Shown here piece by piece: positions 1 through 11,331 of a DNA stretch of 17,423 nt (its first letter is position 1; each line of letters begins with the position of its first letter). Under the pieces are notes generated by a model. The model was not told the origin of the DNA, did not search any database, and was given only the letters and a program-made list of their open reading frames with translations. A program made the translations under genes and the position numbers. Origin of the DNA: Pigoraptor vietnamica (taxonomy: Eukaryota > Opisthokonta > Filasterea); assembly GCA_943704525.1 (NCBI GenBank), contig CALSCQ010002160.1, positions 10,001 to 27,423 of the forward strand, in the 5' to 3' direction.

Positions 1-871
1 GGAGGGATGCGCCCTCCCGTTGCCGCGCGCAGTACGCCTGCCGCAGCGCCGCAAAGCCCACCTGTCCCTGAAAGATGGTGCTGCGCACGGGACGCGACGA
101 TCCCGACGACGAGTGCACGGACGACGTCGACGCGTGCGTGGCGTGCGCGCCCGCCTGCTTCGCCCCCTCGGCACCGTCCCCCTCCTTCTCGGCCGCGACG
201 ACCATGTCCTTCGTGATGATGGGCGTGCTCGCGACGAGCTCCACGCACAGCGCCTCGTCCTGTTGCACGAACACCTCGCCGAAAATGTCGTCAAAGTTGT
301 CGACGGTGAAGTAAATCAGCGGATACGTCAGCTCGGTCTCGACGGCTTTGTCTGTCATGTGCATCTGTCGTCGATTCGGCGAGCCGTACACGCGCTGCGA
401 CACGCGCGACAGGCACCGCAGCTTCCCGCCGCTGTCGTGCTTGCACACGGCGACCGTCAGCGTATACTCGATCTGATTCACAATAAGATTCAAATAAAAA
501 GACTCCTCCCAGTTGACGCGCGGGCTCGACGGCGGCGGCAGAGGACGCTTGCCGTTCTTGCGCCGCACAAAATAGGGGTCGCTGGGCGACTCGTCACCCC
601 CGAGCGAGTCGTCGCTGCTGTTGTCGCGACTGCGCGAATCCCCGCCCCAGTCGACGGCATTGCGCACGAAGAAGAGCATGTCATCACGCGAATCGTCGTG
701 CGATTCGACAAAGTAGTGGCGAAAGAGCGGCGCCCAGAAGGCGTTGGCGTCGTCGTGGTCGTCCCCGTCTTTCACCACAACGAGGTCGTCGTCCTCCGCC
801 ATGCGCTTCTCCATCGCACGCCGCGCGCGCCGCCGCTGCGAGCGAATCGACTCAATCACCTCCTTCCCCAT
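1..871 (-). CDS. KIAA0930 (DUF2045) family protein, N-terminal 290 codons, runs off left edge
   Basis: The reverse strand is open without a stop from ATG (871-869) to the window edge. An in-frame TAG sits just two codons upstream of the ATG, so the start is firm unless a 5' intron exists. Similarity to animal KIAA0930 is clear. Residues 46-55 read WAPLFRHYFV and 64-70 DMLFFVR. Residues 121-143 hold WEES..LNLIVNQIEYTLTVAVC. Residues 183-213 hold YPLIYFTVDNFDDIF and then CVELVAS. Residues 264-280 hold STIFQGQVGFAALRQAY. A Ser/Ala/Gly-rich insert of about 40 residues (222-263) separates the last two blocks. The animal protein is about 400 aa, so roughly the last quarter or more lies outside the window. 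No intron is seen here, unlike the neighbours. The molecular function of the family is not established; the protein has no signal peptide or membrane segment in this part. It is transcribed in the same direction as the RNF10 gene, 448 bp away. Confidence 0.9.
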   Translation of the reverse strand, partial: MGKEVIESIRSQRRRARRAMEKRMAEDDDLVVVKDGDDHDDANAFWAPLFRHYFVESHDDSRDDMLFFVRNAVDWGGDSRSRDNSSDDSLGGDESPSDPYFVRRKNGKRPLPPPSSPRVNWEESFYLNLIVNQIEYTLTVAVCKHDSGGKLRCLSRVSQRVYGSPNRRQMHMTDKAVETELTYPLIYFTVDNFDDIFGEVFVQQDEALCVELVASTPIITKDMVVAAEKEGDGAEGAKQAGAHATHASTSSVHSSSGSSRPVRSTIFQGQVGFAALRQAYCARQREGASL

Positions 872-1319
872 GGTCTAGAAGGGGGACGCCGTGAACAGCG
901 CCCCTCTCAAGAAATGGCCGGTGGAAGCGTCGATGGGTAATCGAAGTGCTGATGCGACTTTTGCTTTAGCGGACGTAGGGCTGCGCAAAGCCGCGCCGTG
1001 TGTGTGTGCGTGTGGACACGTGTCTTCCCGCACGTGTGCGCGCGTTTGTAGGGGCGAGGTTGCGCGCGGACGAGTACACGTTCGTTCGTCCATAACGTTC
1101 TTTGGGGAAACCGGCCCAACAACAAACCCACTGAACTGGCATCACGTGATCGCCCCTGCCAATCCATTTTCCCTCTCCTCCAAGCATTCGCTCGCTCACT
1201 TTAGGTCGGCAGCCAGTACGCGACAGCGAGCACGCAACGCACGCACTATTCAGTACGCAAATTCCTCCGAAAGCAAAGCACAGGAAGGGGTATACGTCGA
1301 CGCACCCGTCCACACCGTG
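872..1319. other. intergenic region between RNF10 3' end and KIAA0930 start
   Basis: This 448-bp gap must hold the RNF10 3' UTR and the KIAA0930 promoter. It contains a perfect palindrome ATCACGTGAT (1141-1150), a second palindrome GACACGTGTC (1015-1024) and a short TG run near 1000-1013. I saw no canonical AATAAA signal on the minus strand and no convincing coding exon. Confidence 0.6.
1141..1150. promoter_or_regulatory. E-box palindrome (ATCACGTGAT) upstream of KIAA0930 gene
   Basis: Perfect 10-bp palindrome around CACGTG, 270 bp upstream of the KIAA0930 ATG. The same TCACGTGA core occurs at a similar distance before ZNF330, DENND2 and the possible gene at the right edge. Such extended E-boxes are bound by bHLH-type factors in other eukaryotes; binding here is an inference. 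Confidence 0.5.
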
Positions 1320-4300
1320 CTAGTACTTCCGCGCGGCCGAAGTGCTGAAGAGCACAACTTTCTTCTTCTTCTGCCCCTTTCCCACGGCGCCATCGCCGCC
1401 CAAATCCTGTCCAGACGCCGTCTCTTCCCGCGAAAACGCGCGCGAAACAGACTCCGAAAACGACGACTTGTAGCTCGGCGGCTCAAACCCGTCTCCTTCG
1501 TCCTCCCAACTCGTTCGACGTCCCGCAACAGCCCCTCCCCGGTGCCCCCATGTGACATGGCCTTGCGCTGGCAGAGGTTGCTGAAGGCGCGCGGCAATGG
1601 AGCCTCCCGAGGCACCCCACGCACCGGACGGCGCCTTCGTTGGCGTCCGCGCGGGCGGTGCGCCAGCAGGGGGGATGGCGCCAAGGGCAGAGAGAGCAGC
1701 GGTACCGGGACCTTGAGAGGCGGAGGGGGCGGTTGTCGACGGCGCGCGTCCCATGGCTTCGGCGACTGTCGGGTTTTCGTCGTGGTTGGACATGTAACCG
1801 GCGCGAACGGCCTGCGAGAACGAAGGCACGACGTATCCCTGTGTGGAGAGAAAGGCACGTCAGCCGGGCGAATGGCAAGACGGACAGAAGGAAGATTACA
1901 CAGCCGTAAACCACAGAGACACATGTGACGACACCAAAGTCGCAGATGGCACAAATCAAACACCGCAGCACTGGCACACATAAGCGCGGCACGTGACCAA
2001 GACGTTGCTCCCACCTCCGGTTTCGCCGCTTCGGCCCTCTCCACCTGTTCCAAGTGCGCGGCCACTGCCTCATCCGGGGTGCTGCGGTACACCACCACGG
2101 GCGCACCGTCACCGCCAAGCCCGCCGCGTCCGGACAGCGACGGCAGCGACGACGCCGAATAGTACGGCGAAAGGACGTCCTGCGCCGAGGCCGCCGCCGC
2201 CGCCGACGGGAACTCAAGCGTGCTGTGAATGTCCGACGTCATGCGAGGTGCCTGGGCGGCCTCCTGCAGCCGCTTCTCGCGCGTGCGCTCCTGACGTTGC
2301 TTCGACTGGCGGCGCGCTTTTCGGCGGGAAAGCTCATCCTGGTGGGCGGCGAGCGTTTCGCGGGAAAGGACGTGCTTAAGGTCGAGTTCCACAAACGCGT
2401 ACTCGCAGGAGAGGGGGAGGTGGCTCAAAAAGCGATAGCGCCCGCGCATGTCCTGCATCAACGGCCACGCGAATGCAAACGCGTGTGTCAGCGAAGCGAG
2501 GGGCACATGTGACAAAAACCGCGCAGTCTGCGCATAATTGTGGCACACGGACGGCGACTGCGTGCACTCACCGTGGACTGCGTCACCTCCTCAACCTCCA
2601 CCACCTTGCCAGAGACCGTGTCTGGACACTCGGAGAGCGCGCCAAACTCGTCCGCGAGGCAGCGCGAGTTGACCGGATGCAGGTAGACGTGCTGGCCGTC
2701 GGCAGCTGGGTGCGCATTTAGTAGAATGAGTGTGACAGGCGTATCAAAAAAAGGGTGCCGGTCCACGTGACCCCAGGGCACGCACATACCCTGGTAGAAG
2801 TAGAAAGCGTCGCCCGCGGAGAGGTCGTCGCGCGCACGAGACTTTCCCTGTTTTCCCTCGTCCCTGAAACCGCAGCAACACATCAGACGCCCACCACATA
2901 AGCCACCGCTCATGAAACGAACGCACAGAAAATTGTGCATTTGCTCTCTCACACCACAACGCCCACACACTACGCACCCCTTCTCGGCGTCCCTCGATTC
3001 CGTCGAAGCCCCATTCGCCACGGGACCCTCAGTGACCGTCCTTCCATTCGGTTCTCCCGCATTTGCCACCGTCTCCGCGTCCACATCAACGCCGCCGTGC
3101 CATGCCTCCTGCGGGGGCGCATCGTCGCCCTCTTCCCCTTTGCCTTCGTCCTCCTCTTCGCTGTCGTCGGTGTCTGACAGCACGTCGCCGTTCGACAAAC
3201 TCTCAATGTCGAAGAAGGCAGCAGACGCATCGTCACGGCCTTCGGACATGCGCCGTATGGCCGGACGCACGCGCTCGTGCGAACCCCCGCGCGAATCACC
3301 ATTGCTTCGCGCCGCCTGTGCTACACGCGCCCTCTCCGGCGTGCTCGGCTGCTCCGTGCGCGGCGCACGCTGTTGGTCCGACGTCACAAGCGCGCTGAGT
3401 TTGGCAGACAAGTCGCCGACGGTTGCGACAGACGCGAGGCCTGTTTCGCGCACATTCAGTGCCATCAAAGCCTGCTCGATGAAGGCCACGTCTTCCGTCT
3501 CGCCGGCAGCCTGTTAGATGCGACGTCGATCAGAGTTGCGAAAATGCACGCACATTACGACACACGCACGTGCTCTACTCGGGCATGCATTCCGTACACA
3601 CGGACACAGGCGCGCACACGCAAACAGTTCGTACAGAATGCACGCACCGTTGCCTCCGACAGCTGGGAGAGGAGCTCATTCCGCTCGCGCTGTACCACAG
3701 TGGCAAGGACGTCGGATGGGGTGACAACAAGCAGTTTCACGAAATAACCACCGGCAGGGTGCGACGGCGGGGGCGGCTGTTGCGTGAGCGAGTCGTCCCA
3801 TTGGGCCTTCGGCGCACACACGGTCGACGTCTGCATAGCAGCACACGTAAAAAAGTCGCACTGACACACAGGCGTGGCACAGAGCACGATACATGTCTCT
3901 TTCAGAGTCACTCGCTTTGAACCTTGTCTCTCATGCCAGCGTCTGCAATGCAAGGCACACGCACACATACAAAACGTCGCGCACATTTGAGCCCCGATGT
4001 GATCGTACCTTTGGTCGTCGCATCAGCCGCATGGTGACGGTGTCGCCGACGGTATACACCGGCCGAGACACCACAGTCACGCTCTGCGAGAAGGGAGCAC
4101 GGGGCAGTGTTACCACTGGCACAGATACACAGACAATAGCGAACACCAGGTGACGAACACATACTAATTGGCACGCACACATACACAAAGTCACACACAT
4201 ACACACACAGAGACATGCACACACCCGCAAGTCCTTCGCGTGAATGGCCTCAAAGCAAATCGGGCACTTTTTCCACGAGCGCTCGGCCGTCGACAGGTAC

Positions 4301-5320
4301 CGCAGGACGCAGCTGTGACAGAACACGTGACCGCAGCGGGTCGTCTTGCCCGCCGAAGGGTGCTGGAGGCAAATGGGGCACACGGGCTCCGAGTGCGCAA
4401 ACATGCGGACCTGCGCCGGTCACGTGAGGGACGGTCGAGATGAGTGAAAATGACGGGCATGATACACCTAGGAGACGCAAAGGCAAGCACGAGACAATCT
4501 CAGCCACTGATATGTAAAGGGAGAAAAAAACAAGACACGACAGGGCATCGAACCCGCAGGTCCCACGCACCTCCTCGATCAAGTCCCACTCGACCGGGTA
4601 GTCCGGGTCCACAAGGTTCGACGTGTAGTCACCGCTCGCGCGCACCATAAACTGGCAGTGCGCCTGCACGTAATGCTCCTTGTTGTACGTGCGGCGCTTC
4701 TTCGGCCGTCGCACAGCCGGAGGGGGACCCGTGCCCGTCCCCGCACCCCCGCCGCCGCCATACCCTCCACCAACGCGCCCGCTCGAAAACTGAAAGTTCA
4801 GCAGGTGCGAGGCGTCCCCGCGCTTGTGGGCAGGGCGACCGGGCGACGACGACACGGCGGAGGAAACAGGTCCCGCATTAACGCCACCCGCCATAACGGC
4901 ATCCACAGCGTCGACTGAGCGCTCAGAATCGGTGCGTCTGCGCTGAGATCCCCTCGATGTCGCGTGATTCCCGCGCCCACCCCGCCCGCGCCCCCTCTCC
5001 GCCTCTCCGTTGCGGCCTCTCCCCCTCCCGCGCACGGCGTGTCCGTCGTGCGTGCCGTCGTTCACTCCGTTCGCATACGGCGCGCCCTCGGCAGCGCCAC
5101 CGTCGCCAGATCCGCTGACTTGCGCGCCGCCATCACCACTCCAGCCTCCTCGACCACGGCCACCCTCGCGCCGACCACGTGACCCGTGCGCAGAAGGCAC
5201 AGCCGCATGGTGTGTGCCGTGCGAGCCCTTCCCGCGGCCCCTGTGCGGCTGCTGCTGCGCGACGGTCACGTGCACGTCGCCGGTGAATAAGAACTCTGCC
5301 GCAGTCGGATTGAGCGCCAT
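1320..5320 (-). CDS. RNF10: RNF10/Mag2-type RING E3 ubiquitin ligase, 9 exons, 963 aa
   Basis: Exons on the minus strand: 5320-4571, 4410-4225, 4083-4009, 3830-3648, 3510-2978, 2863-2790, 2705-2572, 2452-2015, 1838-1320. All junctions are GT-AG and keep frame (2,892 nt with stop). Domains in order: a PAM2-like motif at residues 3-12; an RG/RGG-rich region, about 26-120; the RNF10 signature HLLNFQF (172-178) with YNKEHYVQAHCQFMV (212-226); a C3HC4 RING (C261, C264, C276, H278, C281, C284, C299, C302); an acidic Ser/Asp/Glu stretch in exon 5; the block FYFYQAADGQHVYLHPVN, split by intron 6; RFLSHLPLSCEYAF with a basic helix in exon 8; and the conserved tail motifs VPSFSQAV and SFSESVSRAF ending KKKKVVLFSTS. 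In animals RNF10 ubiquitinates 40S proteins on stalled initiating ribosomes; the same role here is inferred. The start at 5320 is preferred over an in-frame ATG at 5383 because it gives MALNPTAAEF at the N-terminus in a good ATGG context. Confidence 0.93.
2706..2789 (-). other. RNF10 intron 6, shortest intron, with TACTAAA branch-like site
   Basis: This 84-nt intron runs from donor GTATGTG to acceptor CACCCAG. It splits the highly conserved YFYQ/AADGQH block, so both borders are certain from the protein. About 11 nt upstream of the acceptor AG the sense strand reads CTACTAAAT, close to the optimal yeast branch point TACTAAC, and it is the only such site I noticed. Confidence 0.7.
4420..4427. 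promoter_or_regulatory. TCACGTGA inside RNF10 intron 1
   Basis: The same 8-mer as in the promoter regions, here 7-14 bp into intron 1 as counted from the exon 2 acceptor. It is not in a promoter position, so it may be coincidental. Confidence 0.25.
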
Positions 5321-7925
<2,605 letters not shown>

Positions 7926-8043
7926 AATGGAAATACACGGCCAGCATACGAGGAGCTGAGAGGACGGGAGTGGGAATCCGATAATGTCCGTGGTCCCTGT
8001 AACTGAATGTCTCCGGGTGATTGATACTCCCTGTGTCGCTGGT

Positions 8044-8290
8044 GCGACGAATGCATTCTCCCCGCTCGTGCCGCCGGCCATAGAGTTAGAAGCCGGTGCA
8101 CGAAGACTGACCCGAACTGAACTGGGCTTGGGGCTCAGTGACTGGTCATGCACGAATGCATTCTCTCCACTCGTGCCGCCAGCCATAGAGTTAGACTGAG
8201 CCCGGGTCCGAGGCACGAAGACTGACCCGAATGCTTGGGACTGTGGTCATGCCACGAATGCATTCTCTCCGCATCACGCTGTCCGTGCCG
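8044..8290. repeat. degenerate tandem repeat, about 102-115 bp unit, roughly 2.5 copies
   Basis: The palindrome GAATGCATTC recurs at 8049, 8154 and 8256 (spacings 105 and 102). It is followed in the first two copies by a diverged copy of TCGTGCCGCC(A/G)GCCATAGAGTTAGA. A second block, GCACGAAGACTGACCCGAA, occurs at 8098 and 8213. The third copy is truncated. Units are too diverged for a recent microsatellite; origin is unknown. Confidence 0.75.
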
Positions 8291-8585
8291 CGACCTCAGA
8301 AGCCAGGGACGAATTCAGTCAGTCTTCGCCAACAGGGGACAGTTGACACTGCATCGGCAGAGTCACTGGTGTGGCGAGAATGGGTGCGGCCGTGTCCGGG
8401 TAGATGACTTACGCCCGCCCGGTTTGATTTGGTTGCTAGCCTTTGATCGGTACTCCGGACAACTAAAATACCCAAAACACTCAGGGAACACACCGTACTA
8501 GCACCGTCTCGGTGCGCAATCTCCGTCTCAAAAAACACGTGCGCGTGGCGAATCCCCCGACACACGGCAGAACAGCGCTGTTGCC

Positions 8586-8614
8586 AACATGCGCCGCCGA
8601 CATAGGCGCATGTT
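8586..8614. repeat. perfect 10-bp inverted repeat with 9-nt loop
   Basis: Arms AACATGCGCC (8586-8595) and GGCGCATGTT (8605-8614) pair without mismatch around the loop GCCGACATA. It lies 62 bp before the Sel1 gene ATG, so it could be a 5' UTR hairpin or a dimeric protein-binding site. Confidence 0.7.
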
Positions 8615-8675
8615 TTAGTCGAAGAACGATACCGATTTCGACCCAGGTCTGAAGGGGACCGGGACGCCGCGGCTG

Positions 8676-10514
8676 ATGGCGACCCCATCACTGCGCCCTC
8701 CATCGGGAGGAGGGCAGGCATCCGCATCGCTGGCGGGTCGCCTTCTTGCGAACAAGGAATGTGCCGCTTTCTGGTGCAAGCACTGGGACGGCGACATGGC
8801 GCGTGTGCCGCGCAACGATTTCGTCGATTGCGTGTCCTCCGAGTTCGGCATCTCTGTCGCAGACGCGAAAACACTCGCGGCGAACATGGACAACGCCGGC
8901 TTTGTGACCATGCACGCGCTCAATCACATTGCGAATGGAGAAGGGCCTCTCCGCGAGCAGCTGCGCGCGGCAATCGCAAAGCTCGTCCCGAAACTGCCGT
9001 CGGCGTCCGCGGATGTCGACGTCGTCGCTGGGCGAGAGAAGGTCGCGACGAACAGGGCATCCGCGCGACATCACTTTGTCATTGCGGCCGAACGCGGCAA
9101 CCCGATCGCGCATCTCTACATGTTCCGCTATTGCGACAGCTGGGACTTGGCGCAATGCGACAAGGAGAGCGCGCAGATGCACCGCACGAATGCCGTCGAC
9201 GGGCGCATCGTGGACGTGTTGCGCGAAGAGCTGTCGCAGTCCGTATCGTCCTCGGCGACGTACGAGGTGGGATTGTGCTATCGTTTTGGCATCGGCGTGG
9301 CAGCAGACGACGCAGAGAAGGCAGCAAAGTGGTACCGCAACGCCGCCGTACACGGCCACGCGGGGGCTCAGCTCGCCCTCGGGCACTGCTGCGAACACGG
9401 CATCGGTGTGGCAAAGGACGTCGGCGCGGCCGTGCGCTGGTACCGCAAGTCCGCCGAAGGGGGCAATGTGGACGCACAGCGTCATCTCGGCTGGTGTTAT
9501 CGCAGCGGGACGGGCGTGGCGAAGAGCGACGCGGAGGCGGTCACGTGGTACAGGCGGGCGGCCGAGCAGGGGCTTGCGGCGGCGCAGTACATCATCGCCC
9601 TGTGCTATCGCAACGGCGCCGGCGTGTCGAGAGACGACGCGGAGGCGTTCAAGTGGCACCGCAGGGCCGCAGAGCAGGGTCACATGGACGCACAGAGGAA
9701 CGTCGTGTGGTGCTGCCGCAGCGGCATCGGCACAGCGAGGGACGAGAAGGAGGCGGACGAGTGGAGCCGTAAACTGGCAGAACAGGGCGACGCAGGTGCG
9801 CAGTGCTATGTCGGATGGAGCTACGCGACCGGGACAGGCGTTTCGAGGGACAGCGCAGAGTCCGTTCGGTGGTATCGCAAGGCGGCGAAGCGCGGGAATG
9901 GGGACGCACAGCACAAGCTCGGCTGGTGCTATCGCAGCGGAACCGGCGTGGCGAGGGACGAAAGGGAGGCGGTCACGTGGTATCGGAAGGCCGCCGACCA
10001 TGGCTACGCGCCCGCACAGGACACGCTCGCCGACTGTTACCGCCACGGGACGGGCGTCGCAAAGGACGCACGCGAGGCAGTCACGTGGTATCGCAGGGCG
10101 GCGGAGCAGGGCCACGTGTTTGCGCAGATCTGCCTCGGATTCTGCTGCGAGCACGGCATTGACGTGGCCGTCGACGAGGGCGAAGCTGTCCGCTGGTACC
10201 GCAGAGCCGCCGAGCAAGGGGACGCAATCGGACAGTCGAACCTCGGGCGCTGTTATCGGCAGGGCATGGGCGTCGCACGGAGTCCGCAGGAGGCCGTCAA
10301 GTGGTTTCGCATGGCGGCCGACCAGGGCCACCCGCGCGCGTACTTCTGGCTCGGTGTGTGCTACGAGTACGGAGAGGGCGTGAAAAAGAGCGCGCGTGAG
10401 GCGGATGACTGGTACCAGAAGGGCGCGGCCGGCGGTGATGCGCCCTCGAAGCAACGGCTAGAAAAGGGGCCGGCATCGGGCGGACGTGGTGGGTACTCAC
10501 GTGCAGTGATTTGA
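8676..10514 (+). CDS. Sel1-repeat (SLR/TPR-like) protein, intronless, 612 aa
   Basis: A single open frame codes for 11 consecutive 36-residue Sel1-like repeats (about residues 197-592). Each has the pattern LG.CY..G.GVA.D..EAV.WYR.AAEQG...AQ. Such repeats form superhelical scaffolds that bind partner proteins; no catalytic domain is visible. Residues 128-175 look like a worn, extra repeat-like helix pair (AAERGNPIAHLYMFRYC). Residues 27-103 form a separate predicted helical module (AFWCKHWDGD...VPRNDFVDCVSSEFG) that I cannot assign with certainty. The C-terminus (593-612) is short and Gly-rich. There is no signal peptide and no transmembrane segment, so a cytosolic adaptor is likely, though the partner is unknown. 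It is the only complete gene here without introns. The ATG at 8676 is the first in the frame; the partial repeat homogenisation at DNA level suggests internal duplication. Confidence 0.92.
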   Translation: MATPSLRPPSGGGQASASLAGRLLANKECAAFWCKHWDGDMARVPRNDFVDCVSSEFGISVADAKTLAANMDNAGFVTMHALNHIANGEGPLREQLRAAIAKLVPKLPSASADVDVVAGREKVATNRASARHHFVIAAERGNPIAHLYMFRYCDSWDLAQCDKESAQMHRTNAVDGRIVDVLREELSQSVSSSATYEVGLCYRFGIGVAADDAEKAAKWYRNAAVHGHAGAQLALGHCCEHGIGVAKDVGAAVRWYRKSAEGGNVDAQRHLGWCYRSGTGVAKSDAEAVTWYRRAAEQGLAAAQYIIALCYRNGAGVSRDDAEAFKWHRRAAEQGHMDAQRNVVWCCRSGIGTARDEKEADEWSRKLAEQGDAGAQCYVGWSYATGTGVSRDSAESVRWYRKAAKRGNGDAQHKLGWCYRSGTGVARDEREAVTWYRKAADHGYAPAQDTLADCYRHGTGVAKDAREAVTWYRRAAEQGHVFAQICLGFCCEHGIDVAVDEGEAVRWYRRAAEQGDAIGQSNLGRCYRQGMGVARSPQEAVKWFRMAADQGHPRAYFWLGVCYEYGEGVKKSAREADDWYQKGAAGGDAPSKQRLEKGPASGGRGGYSRAVI

Positions 10515-11149
10515 GAGTAGAGCCGGGAAGACGTGCAAATCTCTACAATGGCCAGGTCTATCTGTAATCTTTTCCTCCTGTCACCGGGGTTCTCGGCGCA
10601 GCACTATCTCCAATTCAAGACTGATTGCGGCCGAGTGCGCGAGCCGGGGGGACCTGACTTCAGTGGGCAACCGTTGTGAGCAGCCGTTAGTGCGATCGGC
10701 GTGGTGCGGTCGTGGTCGGTCCTCTACCTCGGTACGGCTGGCCGATCATTCCGACCCGGCACTTTACTTCAGAATTCCACGGCGGCTCAGTCGGCAGAGG
10801 GGAGGGCGTCGGCGATGGGCCACTTTGGGGCTATGTTTCGGCTCGGCCAATGTCATTACCATGGCTTCGGAGTGTCGTGACGAGGCGAGGGGGCGTTGCG
10901 TTGTGTCCCGAGAGCGGCAGTGGCCTGACGAGGGCCATTGTGGTGCGAAGGGGTGGTTGGGGAATAAGAGGGAAGAGCTCAAGTAAAGGGGCTGTGAGTG
11001 GAGATAACACTTGTCAATGCGCGTACAATATTCTATTACAGCAATTAGTTGGCACTTCAACGCCTTTTCGCAGTCGAAAAGCGTCGCTTCAGAAAGCTAC
11101 ACAACGTCGTTTTAACAGACTGTCGTGTGCGGTGCGTAACTGTGTGTTT

Positions 11150-11199
<50 letters not shown>

Positions 11200-11331
11200 G
11201 CCGTGTCGCACAGAGACAAGCTGATTTTGCTTGAAGATAATGCCATGACAGACAATTCGGACGACCGCTCCAAGCGGCGCCCTTGCACTGTATTGGTTGG
11301 CACGCTAAATTTCCACCCACAGTTGCGCGCG
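10515..11331. other. convergent intergenic region between Sel1 gene and DENND2 3' ends
   Basis: This 817-bp gap lies between two converging genes and must hold both 3' UTRs. Apart from the GT/AT microsatellite I see no gene, no RNA gene and no clear AATAAA signal. The open frames at 10663-10986 and 10712-11224 have no protein character; the second simply reads through the microsatellite. Confidence 0.6.
11151..11196. repeat. compound microsatellite (GT)8(AT)15
   Basis: Sixteen bases of GT repeats (11151-11166) run directly into thirty bases of AT repeats (11167-11196). The tract lies about 135 bp beyond the DENND2 stop codon, probably in or near its 3' UTR. Confidence 0.95.

Larger units (their letters stand above)
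7926..8675. other. intergenic region between ZNF330 and the Sel1 gene
   Basis: This 750-bp gap holds the ZNF330 3' UTR and the Sel1 gene upstream region. It contains a degenerate tandem repeat (8044-8290) and a perfect hairpin (8586-8614). No protein match was seen in any frame. It lacks the TCACGTGA palindrome seen before the other genes; only a plain CACGTG occurs near 8534. Confidence 0.6.

Noticed and set aside
20-940. 306-aa plus-strand open frame
   Set aside because: Antisense to the KIAA0930 homologue, whose minus-strand frame shows long, specific similarity.
891-1928. 345-aa plus-strand open frame
   Set aside because: Antisense to RNF10 exon 9 and intergenic DNA; arginine-rich low-complexity shadow.
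4520-4570. tRNA-like B-box (GGTTCGATGCC, minus strand) followed by a T7 run
   Set aside because: The T-stem pairs at only about three positions, no A-box or cloverleaf is seen upstream, and the upstream half would overlap RNF10 exon 1. It is within intron 1 and most likely chance.
8688-10454. 588-aa antisense open frame across the Sel1 gene
   Set aside because: Mirror frame produced by GC-rich, strongly biased Sel1 repeat codons; no recognisable domain.
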